Assembly: GCA_021816165.1 (NCBI GenBank)
Contig: JAKAYZ010000247.1
Location: 1-5,064, forward strand
Direction of reading: 5' to 3'
DNA: 5,064 nucleotides
Origin: Planctomycetota bacterium
GTDB lineage: Bacteria > Planctomycetota > Phycisphaerae > WQYP01
Shown here: positions 4,623 to 5,064 of the stretch, piece after piece
How positions within the stretch are numbered: position 1 is the first letter of the stretch
Layout of the letters: every line of letters begins with the position of its first letter
Notes under the pieces: generated by a model
What the model saw: the letters and a program-made list of their open reading frames with translations, nothing else
What the model was told of the DNA's origin: nothing
Database searches by the model: none
Position numbers and translations under genes: made by a program

Positions 4623-5064
4623 TCAGTTGACGCTGTGCTGCACAAACACAAAGCGTTCCGATCCATCCGCGCTCCGCAGGGTCATGCGCACGCCGGTCTT
4701 AAGGTCCACCTTGTGAATGACGCTGGAAAACTGCGCCGGCGAATTCACCGGCTGCCCCTGCACGCTGAGCACCAGGTCGCCGGGACTGATCCCCACGCTC
4801 GCGGCCACGCTCCCGGCATTCACACCGGTCACCAGCACGCCGCGCGGCGCCGCAAGCCCGTATTTTTTCGCCGCCGCCGGGCTGATCGCGGAAACCGTCA
4901 TCCCCAGCGAAGAAGACTGCGTCATCGCCGGGCCGCCGCCGCCGCGCATGGCCAGCATGCCGCGGGTGGCCGGCTGCGTACCCACCGGCAGGCTAAGCGT
5001 CACGTCCTTGCCGTTGCGGAATATGGAAAGATGAACATCCGTACCGGGATGCGTGGCGGCGATT
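4623..5064 (-). CDS. HtrA/DegP-like protein, C-terminal PDZ region (partial, 5' end beyond the window)
   Basis: The last 146 residues of a larger protein are visible; the frame runs open through the right edge. The first 26 or so (HPGTDVHLSIFRNGKDVTLSLPVG) match the final strands of a PDZ domain in HtrA/DegP/DegQ proteases, where this motif ends PDZ1. A Gly-rich linker follows (about 36-55, with RGGGGPAM). A second PDZ domain spans about 54-142: LGMTVSAISP, the carboxylate-binding loop region GLAAPRGVLV (about 69-78), GSVAASVGISPGDLVLSVQGQPV, and a closing strand SERFVFV. HtrA proteins are periplasmic proteases and chaperones that clear or protect misfolded envelope proteins, including porins. 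The trypsin-like domain and His-Asp-Ser triad would lie off-window, so protease activity cannot be confirmed; another two-PDZ protein is possible. The GTG at 5003 falls inside the first PDZ domain and is not the true start. Confidence 0.82.
   Translation of the reverse strand, partial: IAATHPGTDVHLSIFRNGKDVTLSLPVGTQPATRGMLAMRGGGGPAMTQSSSLGMTVSAISPAAAKKYGLAAPRGVLVTGVNAGSVAASVGISPGDLVLSVQGQPVNSPAQFSSVIHKVDLKTGVRMTLRSADGSERFVFVQHSVN

Noticed and set aside
4623..5003. The PDZ protein as a complete 126-residue gene starting at GTG 5003
   Set aside because: The frame continues upstream to the window edge with residues that complete a PDZ domain end, so this GTG is internal and the gene is partial.

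Overview
The window looks like chromosomal DNA from a GC-rich Gram-negative bacterium: it carries an outer-membrane porin with a signal peptide and the end of a periplasmic HtrA/Deg-type protein. The sequence does not fix the phylum. A porin with a short coiled coil before its barrel, weak Shine-Dalgarno signals and a Lys/Ala/Pro-rich RecA tail would fit the Planctomycetota/Verrucomicrobiota group, but that is a weak inference. No mobile element, CRISPR array, tRNA or rRNA was seen.

Layout. The left end (1-196) is probably intergenic, with a possible leftward promoter and a TATAAT hexamer facing right. A small membrane protein follows on the + strand (197-553). It converges on recA (minus, 565-1680) with an 11-base gap. 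Upstream of recA, on the same strand, is a Cof-type HAD phosphatase (1815-2633). Its stop codon overlaps an upstream in-frame ATG of the recA frame as TAATG. A strong hairpin terminator (about 2701-2737) separates this pair from an OprO/OprP-type porin (minus, 2772-4310). The porin is preceded by a 312-base regulatory region (4311-4622) and then by the C-terminal PDZ part of an HtrA/DegP-like protein (minus, 4623 to beyond the right edge), which has its own terminator at 4541-4574.

How the parts may work together. The clearest new signal is in front of the porin. Two exact CTGTCTT repeats lie 11 bases apart, the geometry of a PhoB (Pho) box, followed by a GATAAT -10 element with no recognisable -35. 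The porin belongs to the family of phosphate/polyphosphate-selective porins, so site and gene point independently to phosphate-starvation control. More 11-base-phased GTTA repeats and a perfect 13-base palindrome lie upstream, and a hairpin lies in the leader. The HtrA-like neighbour would act in the periplasm, where porins are assembled, but it is a separate transcription unit. recA may be transcribed both with the HAD gene and from its own promoter, which contains another 11-base-period direct repeat. No wholly unknown multi-gene system is evident; the novelty here is regulatory.
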